Assembly: GCF_900580865.1 (NCBI RefSeq)
Contig: NZ_UTBZ01000040.1
Coordinates: forward strand, 102,655 to 166,654
DNA: 64,000 nt
Direction of reading: 5' to 3'
DNA from: Pseudomonas viridiflava
GTDB lineage: Bacteria > Pseudomonadota > Gammaproteobacteria > Pseudomonadales > Pseudomonadaceae
The notes beneath the pieces are model-generated. The model had not been told where the DNA came from, searched no databases, and saw only the letters and a list, made by a program, of their open reading frames with translations. Position numbers and translations under genes: made by a program. Below, piece after piece: positions 24,149 to 33,863 of this stretch (position 1 is the first letter of the stretch; the number at the start of each line of letters is the position of its first letter).

Positions 24149-26401
24149 ATGTCGACGGTCATTTGCTGGCTGCGCCAACTGCTGTTAGTGGCCGGCCTGT
24201 GCCTGTCGCCCTCATCGCTGGCCGACATCCTTTTGGTGAACCCGCTGTGGCGCGTACAGCTCGACCCCGCAACCCTCGCCGTGCGAGTCACCCCGGCCAA
24301 CGACTCGACGGTGCAGGCATCGACGGGTGTCGCCGCGCACAGAGTCAGCAACCTGGTGCAACGCGACAATCGCGTCGACTGGCAATGGGACGATGGCGCC
24401 TGGTCACTCAGCGTTGATCTCGATCAACGCGACCTGAGCTTCTCGATCACCGCGCGCGTCCCGGCTGAACTTGAGTTCTTGCGCCAGCCCGGTGATGCCA
24501 TGGGCAAGGGCCTGATCTGGCCCTTGGCCGAGGGGCATTATGTGCCGCGCGGCGATCCGGTGTGGCAGGCGTTTCTGGTGAGTCAAGGGGTGCTCAATGC
24601 CACTCAGGATATGAGTCTGCCGATCTGGGGTGTCGAGCATGAGGGATTCAGCCTCAGCTGGTTGCTGACCAATCCCTACAACAATCAACTGCTGTTCAGC
24701 GCTGATGGCGATACGCTCGCTTTGTCGGTGCGGCATCAATTCACCTCGCTCAAGCCGTCGACAGCACTGACGTTCAGCCTGTTTCTGGGTGACGCCGAGC
24801 CGCTGGCCGGCGCCAAGCGCTACCGACAATGGCTGATCGACACCGGCCGTCACGAAAGCCTGAGCAACAAGTTCGAGAAAACACCGGCGTCGCGAAAGCT
24901 GTTGGGCGCCAGTCATGTCTACCTGTGGGGTAACGATCTGCTGGGGCAAAAGGATGTGGGTAACTGGCCGGCGTTGCTTGGCAAGTTGCGCGGCCAGACC
25001 TACCTTGCCGGTGCGTTGCGCGGCGGCATGGATCGTGAAGCCTTGCAGCTGCTCGCCACGCAGACCGTGCTCAATCGTTATCAGCAAGGCATTCTGCTGC
25101 GTAGCCTCAATCGGGCGCTGAACACTCAGGCGCGCAAAACCTGGCAAGCCCGCGCGGTGCCGGACATGCAGGCACTGGTCAACGGTTACGCTGCCCTGCG
25201 TGGCCAACTGGCCCGCGAATTTGCCGGTGCCGTGACAGCCAGGCCCGAGCAATGGGGCGGCACCCTGTCGCTGGATACCATTGAGCAATTGCAAAACGCC
25301 GGGCTGTCGCGCTTGTGGCTGGGTCTTGGCGAGGGGTGGGAGGGCGGGCTCTGGCATCCCGAGGCGGTTCGAGCAGGCGTGCAGGCCGGGTACCTGCTTG
25401 CGCCGTATGATTCTTACGAGACGGCGCTGAGTCGGGATGAAAACCCGGACTGGACCACCGCGCATCTAGGTGACATGGCTTACCGCGAGTGCGCCATCGT
25501 GCTGGAAAATCGCACGATGAAAGTCGGCTTCCAGCAATCAGGTCACTACACCGACCCGCGTTGCGTGCGCCCCTTGCTGGAGAAACGAGTCAAAGCGGTC
25601 AGCGTCGCCGCCGGGTTCAACAGCTGGTTTCTCGATGCCTACGCCGCAGGCATGTTGTTCGACAGCTACCGCGCGGACGCTCCCATGACGCAGGCGCAGA
25701 ATGCCGAGGGCAACGTTGCGGCGTCGCGCTGGATCAACGAAACGCTGCAATTGCCCAGCGGCTCCGAGGATGGCAATGCGACGACGGCTCAAGGCGTACT
25801 GTTCGCTCATGGCATGCAGACACCGGTGATCGGTTGGGGCGATGCTGACATGAGTAAAAACCCGGATTCCGAATACTTTGTCGGCAAGTGGTTTCCCCCG
25901 GAGCAACCGGCCCTGTTCTTCAAGTCCGTGCCAATAAAGGAACCGTTGCGGCGCATCCACTTTGACCCGGCCAGCCGTTTGCCGCTGTATCAAGCGGTGT
26001 TCCACGGTTCGCTCATCACCACTCATCACTGGTTGTTCGACAGCCTTAAACCGAGCAACGCAAGGGTGGAAAACGAACTGACGCAATTGCTTTACAACGT
26101 GCCGCCGCTGTACCACCTGAGTGCGGCAACGCTGGCGCAGCGACTGCCGCTGATGGCCCGCCAGGATGCATTCTTCCGTCCGCTGCATGAGCGCCTGGCG
26201 ACGCAGGCGCTGACCGGTTTCCAATGGCTGAGCGAAGATAGGCAGGTGCAGCAGACTTCATTTGAGGACGGCACTCGGCTGCTGGCCAACTTCAATCCAG
26301 CCCCGCGTGAAGTGGACGGCCGGACTCTGCCCGGCGAGAGCATCACGCTGCTGCTGCCGGAAGGTACCGTCAGCCACTACCGGGTGCAGGCAACTCCCTG
26401 A
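24149..26401 (+). CDS. Exported glycoside-hydrolase-like protein, function unknown
   Basis: Protein of about 750 residues with signal peptide (MSTVICWLRQLLLVAGLCLS to SLAD). The start at ATG 24149 is fixed by GGAGGAGG. Three regions are visible: an N-terminal beta-rich domain (about 25-240), a central alpha/beta part resembling a (beta/alpha)8 barrel with SWFLDAYAAGMLFDSYRAD and a nearby GWGDADM, and a small C-terminal beta domain. This architecture recalls GH101-like glycosidases, with the Asp of FLDAYAAG a candidate catalytic residue. I cannot assign a family firmly. It could act on surface or environmental glycans in the periplasm or outside. The neighbours (triABC, methyltransferase) give no functional clue. 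Confidence 0.75.
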   Translation: MSTVICWLRQLLLVAGLCLSPSSLADILLVNPLWRVQLDPATLAVRVTPANDSTVQASTGVAAHRVSNLVQRDNRVDWQWDDGAWSLSVDLDQRDLSFSITARVPAELEFLRQPGDAMGKGLIWPLAEGHYVPRGDPVWQAFLVSQGVLNATQDMSLPIWGVEHEGFSLSWLLTNPYNNQLLFSADGDTLALSVRHQFTSLKPSTALTFSLFLGDAEPLAGAKRYRQWLIDTGRHESLSNKFEKTPASRKLLGASHVYLWGNDLLGQKDVGNWPALLGKLRGQTYLAGALRGGMDREALQLLATQTVLNRYQQGILLRSLNRALNTQARKTWQARAVPDMQALVNGYAALRGQLAREFAGAVTARPEQWGGTLSLDTIEQLQNAGLSRLWLGLGEGWEGGLWHPEAVRAGVQAGYLLAPYDSYETALSRDENPDWTTAHLGDMAYRECAIVLENRTMKVGFQQSGHYTDPRCVRPLLEKRVKAVSVAAGFNSWFLDAYAAGMLFDSYRADAPMTQAQNAEGNVAASRWINETLQLPSGSEDGNATTAQGVLFAHGMQTPVIGWGDADMSKNPDSEYFVGKWFPPEQPALFFKSVPIKEPLRRIHFDPASRLPLYQAVFHGSLITTHHWLFDSLKPSNARVENELTQLLYNVPPLYHLSAATLAQRLPLMARQDAFFRPLHERLATQALTGFQWLSEDRQVQQTSFEDGTRLLANFNPAPREVDGRTLPGESITLLLPEGTVSHYRVQATP

Positions 26402-26402
26402 C

Positions 26403-27029
26403 TCAGCCTTTGCGCCAAACGCTGGCCAACCACGGCTGCTGCTCGCGCGGCAGGCCTGCGGGGCGGAAGTAGTGTTCCAGTTCGACGAATCCGGCGCGTG
26501 CAAGCAGCCCGCGCCATGCCTCCAGATCGTGATACGAGCCATAGCGCGGCCCGTTCCAGCCCTCGCGGTTATCCCCGCGCGGGTTAGAGCTGAACAGCAC
26601 ACCGCCCGGTTTCAAGGTATCGCGCAGCTGTTGCAAAACCCGTGGCAATTCCTGCAATGGCACATGAAACAGCACCGCATTGGCGAAGATTCCGTCGAAG
26701 CGTTCGGCCGGCAGATCGAGCTTCAGAAAGTCCTGCTGCAACACTTCACAGCCACTGTCCTCGCGGGCCATTCGCGCAAACTCTTGCGAACCGTCGAGAC
26801 CCACTGCGATGTGCCCCATACGCGTAAACGTCTGCAAATCCCGCCCCGGCCCGCAGCCGAAATCCAGAATCGTGAACGGCACCGAGCCTTGAATATGCCG
26901 CAGCAACGCATCGATGTTCTGGCTGACATCGTGGTCACGGGTGCCTTCACGGAAGTCTTCGGCCACCGAGTTGTAGTGGCCGAGGGTGGTGGCGGTGATC
27001 TGTTCGAGATCGTCGGAGGTCTGCTTCAT
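26403..27029 (-). CDS. Class I SAM-dependent methyltransferase
   Basis: Methyltransferase of 208 residues. The AdoMet-binding motif I is ILDFGCGPGRDLQTF (about residues 49-63), with the acidic motif II VGLDGSQEFARMA and motif LKPGGVLFSSNPRG. The start ATG at 27029 gives MKQTSDDLEQITATTLGHYN, typical of this group; the ribosome site is weak. The substrate is unknown. It is convergent with the glycosidase-like gene (1 bp apart) and separated from metI by a hairpin repeat, so it is probably its own unit. Confidence 0.87.
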   Translation of the reverse strand: MKQTSDDLEQITATTLGHYNSVAEDFREGTRDHDVSQNIDALLRHIQGSVPFTILDFGCGPGRDLQTFTRMGHIAVGLDGSQEFARMAREDSGCEVLQQDFLKLDLPAERFDGIFANAVLFHVPLQELPRVLQQLRDTLKPGGVLFSSNPRGDNREGWNGPRYGSYHDLEAWRGLLARAGFVELEHYFRPAGLPREQQPWLASVWRKG

Positions 27030-27098
27030 GGTGGGGATACGCGGGCAATTGGGATTTGCCGAATATACGCCATCGAGTTCGGGGATGCTGCGCAGCCA

Positions 27099-27168
27099 TT
27101 CGCGAGCAGGCTCGCTCCCACAGGGGAACACATTCCAAATGTGGGAGCGAGCCTGCTCGCGAAAGCGG
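27099..27168. repeat. Paired short inverted repeats
   Basis: TTCGCGAGCAGGCTCGCTCC and its inverted copy, separated by about 25 bp containing ATTCCAAATG. Same family as 3886-3984. It lies just after metI (minus strand) and may stop transcription from the metI operon. Confidence 0.8.
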
Positions 27169-27198
27169 TTTCAAGGGCGCCGAATAAACCGGCCGAAA

Positions 27199-27843
27199 TC
27201 AACGCTTGTTGAGGCCTCGCGCCAACCGATCCCCGCCGAGCTGAATCACCGCCACCAACGCCACCAGCAACACAATCACCGTCAGCATGATCTGGCTGTC
27301 AAAACGCTGATAGCCGTAGCGATAAGCGATATCCCCCAACCCGCCCGCACCAATCGCCCCGGCCATTGCCGACGAGTTGATCATTGTCACCAGCGTAATG
27401 GTGAAACCACCGACAATTCCCGGCAGCGCCTCAGGCAACAGCACATGCCAGACAATGTGCCAGCGCCGGCAGCCCATCGCTTGCGCGGCCTCGATCAGCC
27501 CATGATCAACCTCACGCAGACTCACTTCAGCAATCCGCGCAAAGAACGGCGTCGCCGCAATTGTCAGCGGCACCACGGCCGCCCAGACACCGTACGTAGT
27601 GCCGACAATCAACCGGGTAAATGGAATCAGCGCGACCATCAGAATCAGAAACGGGATCGACCGGAACAGGTTGACGAACGCGCCCAACGCACGGTTCAAC
27701 ACTGGCGCTTCGTAGATCCCGCCCTTGTCGCTGGTGACCAGAATCACCGCCATGGGAATCCCCACCAGCAGTGCGATCAGCGACGAAACGCCGACCATCA
27801 GGAACGTGTCGATAAAGCCCTGTAGCAAGCGATCAAACCACAT
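27199..27843 (-). CDS. metI: Methionine-type ABC transporter permease
   Basis: MetI-family permease, 214 residues, about five membrane segments. The ATG at 27843 overlaps the end of metN by 11 bp. Permease motifs are [21 protein letters not shown], the EAA loop [24 protein letters not shown], and [20 protein letters not shown], characteristic of MetI. It forms the membrane channel for the binding protein at 28957-29766. It is the last gene of the sfnB-sfnB-monooxygenase-metQ-metN-metI operon. Confidence 0.92.
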   Translation of the reverse strand: MWFDRLLQGFIDTFLMVGVSSLIALLVGIPMAVILVTSDKGGIYEAPVLNRALGAFVNLFRSIPFLILMVALIPFTRLIVGTTYGVWAAVVPLTIAATPFFARIAEVSLREVDHGLIEAAQAMGCRRWHIVWHVLLPEALPGIVGGFTITLVTMINSSAMAGAIGAGGLGDIAYRYGYQRFDSQIMLTVIVLLVALVAVIQLGGDRLARGLNKR

Positions 27844-28954
27844 AACCCAACACCTCCACGCGTTGCGCCCACTGTGCAGCGCGCTCACGCAACTGCTCGG
27901 CGCTGAATGCTGAACCGCTGATGGCCAACAACAGTTGTCCGAGCGCATGCCCCTGAATCCGCTCAACGCCGCCCTGAAGCAACTTCACCCGGCCGCCGAG
28001 CGCTGTGAAAAGCGCGGCCAGATCTGGTTCATCACTGGTGCTGCCGGTGAACTGCAAGCGCAACACCACAGCAGCATCGGAGGCGGTGGGCTGCGTTTGC
28101 AAACGACTCTGCAGCTCTTCCGGCAACGCGTGTTGCAGCGGTGCGAGCAAGGTCTGGCTGACCTCGTGCTGCGGATTGCCGAACACTTCCCAGACCGGGC
28201 CTTGCTCGACAACCCGCCCGTGCTCAAGCACGACAACGCGGTCGCAGATTTCGCGGATCACCGCCATCTCGTGAGTGATCAGGACGATAGTCAGGCCCAG
28301 GCGTTTATTGATTTCGCGCAGCAGGCCGAGGATCGACTGGGTGGTCTCCGGGTCGAGCGCCGAAGTCGCCTCGTCGCAGAGCAGAATATCCGGGTCATGC
28401 ACCAACGCGCGGGCGATGCCGACACGCTGTTTCTGCCCGCCGGAAAGCTGCGCCGGATAGGCTTTGTGCTTGCTTTGCAGGCCAACCAGTTCGAGCAGTT
28501 CGCGGACTTTTTTGTCGCGCTGCTCTTTCGGCACACCTGCCACCTTCAGCGGCAATTCAACGTTCTGCCAAACGGTCTTGGCCGACATCAGATTGAAGTG
28601 CTGGAAGATCATGCCGATGCGCCGGCGCAGCGCGACGAGACGGTCTTCATCGAACTCGCCAATGTCGACCTGATCGATCAACACCCGCCCCGAGGTCGGC
28701 TGTTCCAGTCGATTGATCGTGCGAATCAGCGACGACTTGCCGGCGCCGCTGCGGCCGATGATGCCGAACACTTCACCGCGCTGAATTGCCAGATCGATGC
28801 CCTGCAACGCCGCGACCGGGCCTTGCCGGCCGATGTAGGTTTTGCCCAGGCCGATAAAACGTACGTGGGCGCGATTCAACTCAGGGTGCAGCTCGGTTTT
28901 TTCAGCATTGTGTGGCTCTGGAATTTCCAGTCGCCGTTGGATCGCGGCCGTCAT
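27833..28954 (-). CDS. metN: Methionine-type ABC transporter ATPase
   Basis: MetN-family ATPase, 373 residues. Walker A is GRSGAGKSS, signature LSGGQKQR, Walker [17 protein letters not shown]-terminal NIL domain (about residues 280-365, [20 protein letters not shown]) is the substrate-sensing domain that inhibits MetN when ligand is abundant. The N-terminus has an extra 30-40 residues before the ABC core. ATG 28954 lies 2 bp after the metQ stop, with GGGA upstream. In this operon the ligand may be a methionine relative or a sulfur compound for the adjacent monooxygenases. Confidence 0.92.
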   Translation of the reverse strand: MTAAIQRRLEIPEPHNAEKTELHPELNRAHVRFIGLGKTYIGRQGPVAALQGIDLAIQRGEVFGIIGRSGAGKSSLIRTINRLEQPTSGRVLIDQVDIGEFDEDRLVALRRRIGMIFQHFNLMSAKTVWQNVELPLKVAGVPKEQRDKKVRELLELVGLQSKHKAYPAQLSGGQKQRVGIARALVHDPDILLCDEATSALDPETTQSILGLLREINKRLGLTIVLITHEMAVIREICDRVVVLEHGRVVEQGPVWEVFGNPQHEVSQTLLAPLQHALPEELQSRLQTQPTASDAAVVLRLQFTGSTSDEPDLAALFTALGGRVKLLQGGVERIQGHALGQLLLAISGSAFSAEQLRERAAQWAQRVEVLGYVV

Positions 28955-28956
28955 GC

Positions 28957-29766
28957 TCAGCTTTCCCAACCGGCTTGATACAGCTTGCCGTGAGCCTTAT
29001 CCAGTGCCGCGCGAACGACCGGCGAATGCTGGTAGATGTCGACGAACTTGATCAGGCGCGGATCGGTTTTACTCTTCGGCTGGATGACGAACTGGATCAC
29101 GTATTCCTTGTGGTCGAGACCGTCGAACAGCAGCGCCGAACCGGCATCGAAAGTCTTCGCCAGGCGGATGTAGGCGGGGTAACCCTGGACCAGATCGGCG
29201 TCGTCATAGGCGCGCACCAATTGCACGGCTTCGACCTGGAGGATTTTGATTTTCTTCGGGTTGGCGACAATGTCATCTTCGGTTGCTTTGTAGCCGACGC
29301 CCGGTTTCAGTGTGATCAAACCAGCCTTGGCCAGCAGCTGCAAACCGCGGCCGCTGTTGATTGGATCGTTGGCGATAGCGACGCTGGCGCCCTCTGGCAA
29401 TTCGTCGAAGCTTTTGTATTTTTTCGAGTAGAGGCCGACGTTGTTGATGATCCCCGGCGCGAACGGCACCAGATCAAAACCCGATGCGGCTTTGGCGTTT
29501 TCCAGGAACGGGATGTGCTGGAAGTAGTTCACGTCGATGTCGCCGGCGGCGAGGCTGACGTTGGGTGCGATCCAGTCGGTGAACTCCACCAACTCGACTT
29601 TCAGGCCTTGTTTGGAGGCCTCTTCGACGGCAGCTTCCAGCGGAATGGCGAAGGCGGCGGTGGTGCCGATTTTCAATGGGGCGTCGGCGGCGAACAGCGC
29701 CGAGCTGAACAGGCCGAGGGCCAGGGCCAGTGCTTTGACTGGGTGGGACAGGATTTTCTGGGTCAT
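28957..29766 (-). CDS. metQ: MetQ/NlpA-family substrate-binding protein
   Basis: NlpA/MetQ-family binding protein of 269 residues with signal peptide ending LFSSALFAA and no lipobox cysteine, so probably soluble. Family segments are [31 protein letters not shown] and [20 protein letters not shown]. It differs clearly from the orphan at 12713-13510, so the two likely bind different ligands. It sits between the flavin monooxygenase and metN; the gap to the monooxygenase holds a hairpin repeat (29812-29880). Confidence 0.9.
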   Translation of the reverse strand: MTQKILSHPVKALALALGLFSSALFAADAPLKIGTTAAFAIPLEAAVEEASKQGLKVELVEFTDWIAPNVSLAAGDIDVNYFQHIPFLENAKAASGFDLVPFAPGIINNVGLYSKKYKSFDELPEGASVAIANDPINSGRGLQLLAKAGLITLKPGVGYKATEDDIVANPKKIKILQVEAVQLVRAYDDADLVQGYPAYIRLAKTFDAGSALLFDGLDHKEYVIQFVIQPKSKTDPRLIKFVDIYQHSPVVRAALDKAHGKLYQAGWES

Positions 29767-29811
29767 GATGGTTTTCCAGTCAGTGCATAAGATTTGTGGT
29801 GTCTGGTCGGG

Positions 29812-29880
29812 CCTCTTCGCGAGCAAGCTCGCTCCCACAGGGAAATGCATTCCAAATGTGGGAGCGAGCTTGCTCGCGAA
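29812..29880. repeat. Paired short inverted repeats inside an operon
   Basis: TTCGCGAGCAAGCTCGCTCC and inverted copy, about 25 bp apart. It separates the monooxygenase from metQ within a same-strand gene row and may lower transport-gene transcription relative to the enzymes. Confidence 0.8.
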
Positions 29881-29884
29881 GCTT

Positions 29885-31243
29885 TTAATGCCGGTACGAA
29901 GAGCCGGTGTGTTGCTCCGGCAATTGCGCCGCACCGTGAAACAGCTTCTCGCGCAAGCTGCCGCTGTCGTACGCAGTCTTGTACGACCCACGTCGTTGCA
30001 GCTCCGGAATCACCAGGTCAATGAAGTCGACGTAGCTCTCCGGCGTAACAATCCGCGTCAGGTTGAAACCATCCAGACCGGTCTCGGCGATCCACGATTC
30101 CAGCTCATCCGCGACTTGCTCAGGCGAGCCGACCACGGTGATGTAGCGGCCACCGAGGGCGTGCTGGTCGAGCAATTTGCGCCGGGTCCAGTCGTTGTTC
30201 TGCAGGTTTTTCGTCGCCGACTGAATGGCGTTGCTCTTCACGTACTGGATCGGTTCGTCGATCTCGTACTGAGAAAAATCGATGCCGGTGGAAGCGGAAA
30301 AATGCGCTACGCCGGCTTCGGCGCTGGCGTAGCTGAGGTACTCGGCGTGCTTGGCCCACGCGGCTTCCTCAGTCGCGCCGACGATCACGTTTAGGCCCAT
30401 GAACACCTTGATGTCCTCGGGATTGCGCCCGGCTTCCACGGCGCTGGCGCGGACCTTGTCCACCTGAACCTTGGTCGACGGTTTGTTCTGGCCGCTGATG
30501 AACACACACTCGGCGTGACGCCCGGCGAAGAGCAAACCGCGATCGGAGCTGCCGGCCTGAAACAGCACTGGCGTGCGCTGCGGCGACGGCTCGCATAGGT
30601 GATAACCCTCGACCTGATAGAACTCGCCCTTGTGCTCGACCTTGTGCACTTTTTCCGGGTTGGCGTAGATCCGCTGCTCGCGGTCATTGAGCACCGCGCC
30701 GTTTTCCCAACTGCCTTCCCAGAGCTTGTAGAGCACCTCCAGATATTCGTCGGCCTGATCGTAGCGACGGTCATGCTCGACTTGTTCGCTGAGGCCCATG
30801 GCTTTGGCGGCGCTGTCGAGATAGCCGGTAACAATGTTCCAGCCCACGCGACCACGGCTCAAATGATCGAGCGTCGACATGCGCCGGGCGAACAGATACG
30901 GCGGTTCGTAGGTGAGGTTGGCGGTGAGGCCGAAGCCGAGGTTTTTGGTTACGGCGGCCATGGCTGAAACCAGCAGCAACGGATCATTGACCGGCAACTG
31001 GATCGACTCTTTCAGCGTCACGTCGACCGAGTTCTGATAGACGTCATACACGCCGACGATATCGGCGATGAACAACCCGTCGAACAGCCCGCGCTCGAGC
31101 AATTGCGCCAGTTCGGTCCAGTATTCGAGGGTGTTGTAGCGCGTCGAGGTGTCGCGCGGATGTGTCCACAGGCCATGGTTGATATGGCCGATGCAGTTCA
31201 TGTTGAACGCGTTGAGCAGGATCTTCTTTTTCGCTGCGCTCAT
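29885..31243 (-). CDS. FMNH2-dependent monooxygenase, DmoA/DszA-like
   Basis: Luciferase-like (LLM) flavin monooxygenase of the NtaA/SnaA/DszA family, 452 residues. Family segments are LNAFNMNCIGHINHGLW, LERGLFDGLFIADIVGVYD, LTYEPPYLFARRMSTLDHLS, GRVGWNIVTGYLDSAAKAMG and TPVLFQAGSSDRG. The pattern is closest to dimethylsulfide monooxygenase (DmoA) and dibenzothiophene-sulfone monooxygenase as I recall them. It should use FMNH2 and O2 to cleave a C-S bond in the cytoplasm. ATG overlaps the upstream sfnB stop (TGATG). No flavin reductase gene is nearby, so reduced flavin must come from elsewhere. Confidence 0.87.
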   Translation of the reverse strand: MSAAKKKILLNAFNMNCIGHINHGLWTHPRDTSTRYNTLEYWTELAQLLERGLFDGLFIADIVGVYDVYQNSVDVTLKESIQLPVNDPLLLVSAMAAVTKNLGFGLTANLTYEPPYLFARRMSTLDHLSRGRVGWNIVTGYLDSAAKAMGLSEQVEHDRRYDQADEYLEVLYKLWEGSWENGAVLNDREQRIYANPEKVHKVEHKGEFYQVEGYHLCEPSPQRTPVLFQAGSSDRGLLFAGRHAECVFISGQNKPSTKVQVDKVRASAVEAGRNPEDIKVFMGLNVIVGATEEAAWAKHAEYLSYASAEAGVAHFSASTGIDFSQYEIDEPIQYVKSNAIQSATKNLQNNDWTRRKLLDQHALGGRYITVVGSPEQVADELESWIAETGLDGFNLTRIVTPESYVDFIDLVIPELQRRGSYKTAYDSGSLREKLFHGAAQLPEQHTGSSYRH

Positions 31244-32436
31244 CAGATCGTCCCTCGCAACGGAGGGTTTTCATCGTTGAGGTAGTAGTTGCCGATGGCG
31301 TGATATTTCCAGCGCACCGGGTCGTGCAGGGTGTGCACGCGGGCGTTGCGCCAGTGGCGGTCGAGGCCGTGCTCGATCAGGGTCGCCTGGCTGCCGGCCA
31401 GCTCGAACAGCGTGCTGCCGGCGGCCAGAGAGATTTCAGTGCTGATCGCGCGTGCTTCGGCGACGGCAATCGAGGCCGCCGCAACCGTGTCAGCGTTGGA
31501 TTCTGCCTGCGCGGCATCAAGGAATTCGCCAGCCCGTTCAAGCAGGGCTTCGGTGGCGTGCAGGCGGATGCTCAAGTGGCCGAAGCTCTTCAACGTCAGC
31601 GGGTCTTCGGTGGCTTTGTCATTGCCGGAATCGATCCACGGCCGGGTCTTGCTGCGCACGAAGTGCAGGGCGTCTTCGTAAGCGGCACGGGCGATGCCGG
31701 TGTCGATGGCGGCGTGAAGGATCTGCGCCAATGGGCCGACGGTGGTCGGGCGTTCGAAAGCGCTTTGAAACGGCAGCACGTCTTCGGCGGCCACATACAC
31801 GTCTTCGAACACTACGGAGCCGCTACCGGTGGTGCGTTGGCCGAAGCCGCTCCAGTCGTCGATCACCGTCAGGCCTTTGCTGTCGCGCGGGACGAAAGCC
31901 AATTGCTGTACGCCGTTTTCATCCACCACAGAAGTCGGAATGCGCTGGGCGTAGATCGCGCCGGTCGCATAGAACTTGCGGCCGTTGATGCGATAGCCGT
32001 CACCGTCGCGCTTGAGGCTGGTGACGCGGTCGTGAGCGGTTTTGGTGCCCAGTTCCGCCAAGGCATTGCCGAAGCGTTGCCCGGCCAGCACCTCGGCGTA
32101 CAGTCGTTGTTTTTGCGCGTGGCTGCCGTTTACGCGGAGCACTTCCAGTGCGTAAAAATGGTTCTGCGGAATCTGTCCCAGCGAGCCGTCGGCCTGAGCG
32201 ATCAGGGCGATGACTTTGGCCAGGGTGACGTTGGACACACCTGCGCCGCCGAACTCCTTGGGCACACTGATGCCCCACAGACCCGAGCGGGAAAACACGT
32301 CGAGTTCCGGCAGTGGCAAGCGACGTTCTCGGTCGCGCAGGGCACTGTCGCGTTTGAAATCTTCGGCCAGATCGCTGGCGACGATCAGGGCTTGCTCATC
32401 GCTGGTGATGACCGCGACGTGATGGGAAAAAGTCAT
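31243..32436 (-). CDS. SfnB-family sulfur acquisition oxidoreductase (second)
   Basis: Acyl-CoA-dehydrogenase-fold flavoenzyme of the SfnB/DszC family, 397 residues. Motifs are GLWGISVPKEFGGAGVSNVT, GQIPQNHFYALEVL, YRINGRKFYATGAIYA and a C-terminal LDRHWRNARVHTLHDPVRWK, diagnostic of flavin monooxygenases of this group rather than true acyl-CoA dehydrogenases. SfnB-type genes are induced by sulfate starvation. It is paralogous to the next gene upstream (identical HWRNARVHTLHDPVRWKYHA). Likely role: FMNH2-dependent oxidation of an organosulfur compound ahead of C-S cleavage by the neighbouring LLM enzyme. Confidence 0.88.
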   Translation of the reverse strand: MTFSHHVAVITSDEQALIVASDLAEDFKRDSALRDRERRLPLPELDVFSRSGLWGISVPKEFGGAGVSNVTLAKVIALIAQADGSLGQIPQNHFYALEVLRVNGSHAQKQRLYAEVLAGQRFGNALAELGTKTAHDRVTSLKRDGDGYRINGRKFYATGAIYAQRIPTSVVDENGVQQLAFVPRDSKGLTVIDDWSGFGQRTTGSGSVVFEDVYVAAEDVLPFQSAFERPTTVGPLAQILHAAIDTGIARAAYEDALHFVRSKTRPWIDSGNDKATEDPLTLKSFGHLSIRLHATEALLERAGEFLDAAQAESNADTVAAASIAVAEARAISTEISLAAGSTLFELAGSQATLIEHGLDRHWRNARVHTLHDPVRWKYHAIGNYYLNDENPPLRGTI

Positions 32437-32459
32437 AGGTTTCTCCAGATGTCTGGTCG

Positions 32460-33701
32460 TCAGATCCAGGAATGGCGAGCCGGTAAAGTGCCGTTGAGGC
32501 GATAGGCGCCGACCGCGTGATATTTCCAGCGCACCGGGTCGTGCAGCGTGTGCACGCGGGCGTTGCGCCAGTGGCGGTCGAGATTGAATTCGGCGAGGGT
32601 CGCGCGGCTGCCGGCCAGTTCGAACAGCTTTTCGCTGGCGAGTAGAGAAATCTCGGTGGTCAGCACTTTCGCTTCGGCCACGGCAATGGAGGCGCGGGCG
32701 GCGGACTCGGCTGTGAGCGGTGCGGCGTGTACTTGATCGAGTACTTTGCCGGCCTTGCGCAGCAGGGCTTCGGCGGCGTGCAGTTCGATTTTCAGTTTGC
32801 CGATATCGGCGATCACGTAGAGGTCATCGCTGGCGCGATCAACTTTGGCATCGATCCACGGCCGTGCGCGGGTTTTGACGAACTCAATGGCGTCGTCGAT
32901 AGCACCACGAGCAATGCCGGCGTCGATGGCGGCTTGAATCAGCTGCGACACCGCGCCCTGAGTATTCGGGACCTCGTTGATCTTCCAGTTATCGACCACC
33001 AGGCTCGACTCGACGCGTACGTTGTTCAGCAGAATCGTGCCGCTGGCGGTGGTGCGCTGACCGAAGCCTGACCAGTCATCGACGATGCGCAAACCCGGCG
33101 TACCGCGACGGACGAAGGCCAGCACTTGCTTGCCGTCATCGTTGAGTGCCTTGACCGCCACCCAGTGCGCAAACAGCGCGCCGGTGGAGTAGAACTTCTG
33201 GCCATTGATCACGTAATCGTCGCCGTCGGCAGTGATCCGTGCTTTCAGTTCCAGGGTGTTTTTGGTGCCGCGTTCCGGGCCGGCATTGCCGATGCGCCAG
33301 CCTTCCAGAACACTCTGGAACAACTGTTTTTTCTGCTCCTCGGTCGCACTGCCGAGCACCAGATTGATGATGCCGAACTGGTTCTGCGGGATCTGCCCCA
33401 GCGCCGGATCGGCGGCGGAAATGATCGCGAACACCTCGGCCAGAGTGACGAATGAAACCTGCGGGCCGCCGTATTCACGCGGGATGGCAATGCTGCCTAA
33501 TCCGCTGCGGGTGAACTGTTCGATTTCCGACCACGGCAGCTTGCGCTGACGGTCGCGTTTGGCGGCCTGCACGCGGGCGACTTGCGCCAGTTCATGGGCA
33601 GCCTTGATGGCTTGGGCGTCGTTGCGCAAGACCTGCGCAGGCAACAACAACGGGGCGATGTCCAGATCCGACTGGACGTTTGCGTCTGCCAGACTGGACA
33701 T
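32460..33701 (-). CDS. SfnB-family sulfur acquisition oxidoreductase (first)
   Basis: SfnB-family flavoenzyme, 413 residues, first gene of the sulfur operon reading leftward. Conserved blocks are GLGSIAIPREYGGPQVSFVT, GQIPQNQFGIINLVL, YVINGQKFYSTGALFAHW and LDRHWRNARVHTLHDPVRWK. The start ATG 33701 follows AAGGAG. It arose by tandem duplication with 31243-32436 but has diverged, so the two may have different substrates or form a heteromer. It has a GGAATATG-type box and a leader hairpin upstream. Confidence 0.88.
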   Translation of the reverse strand: MSSLADANVQSDLDIAPLLLPAQVLRNDAQAIKAAHELAQVARVQAAKRDRQRKLPWSEIEQFTRSGLGSIAIPREYGGPQVSFVTLAEVFAIISAADPALGQIPQNQFGIINLVLGSATEEQKKQLFQSVLEGWRIGNAGPERGTKNTLELKARITADGDDYVINGQKFYSTGALFAHWVAVKALNDDGKQVLAFVRRGTPGLRIVDDWSGFGQRTTASGTILLNNVRVESSLVVDNWKINEVPNTQGAVSQLIQAAIDAGIARGAIDDAIEFVKTRARPWIDAKVDRASDDLYVIADIGKLKIELHAAEALLRKAGKVLDQVHAAPLTAESAARASIAVAEAKVLTTEISLLASEKLFELAGSRATLAEFNLDRHWRNARVHTLHDPVRWKYHAVGAYRLNGTLPARHSWI

Positions 33702-33791
33702 CAGTGCCGCTCCTTGGCTGCACGCAATGCCCTGGCGATCTGCACTGGGGTGATTGTGTTCCGGACCATACTACCTACCTCACATCTCATG

Positions 33792-33813
33792 AAAAACGCC
33801 GCAAAGTGCGGCG
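33792..33813 (-). terminator. Terminator-like hairpin in the leader of the sfnB operon
   Basis: On the minus strand CGCCGC-N5-GCGGCG is followed by TTTTT. It lies between the sulfur-type box (33,864-33,895) and the first gene (33,701). It is either the far terminator of the 33,968-34,732 gene or an attenuator of the sfnB operon. Confidence 0.6.
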
Positions 33814-33863
33814 AACGAAAGAATGTCCGGTGGTCCGGTTCATATACCCTAAGCGTGTATAAA

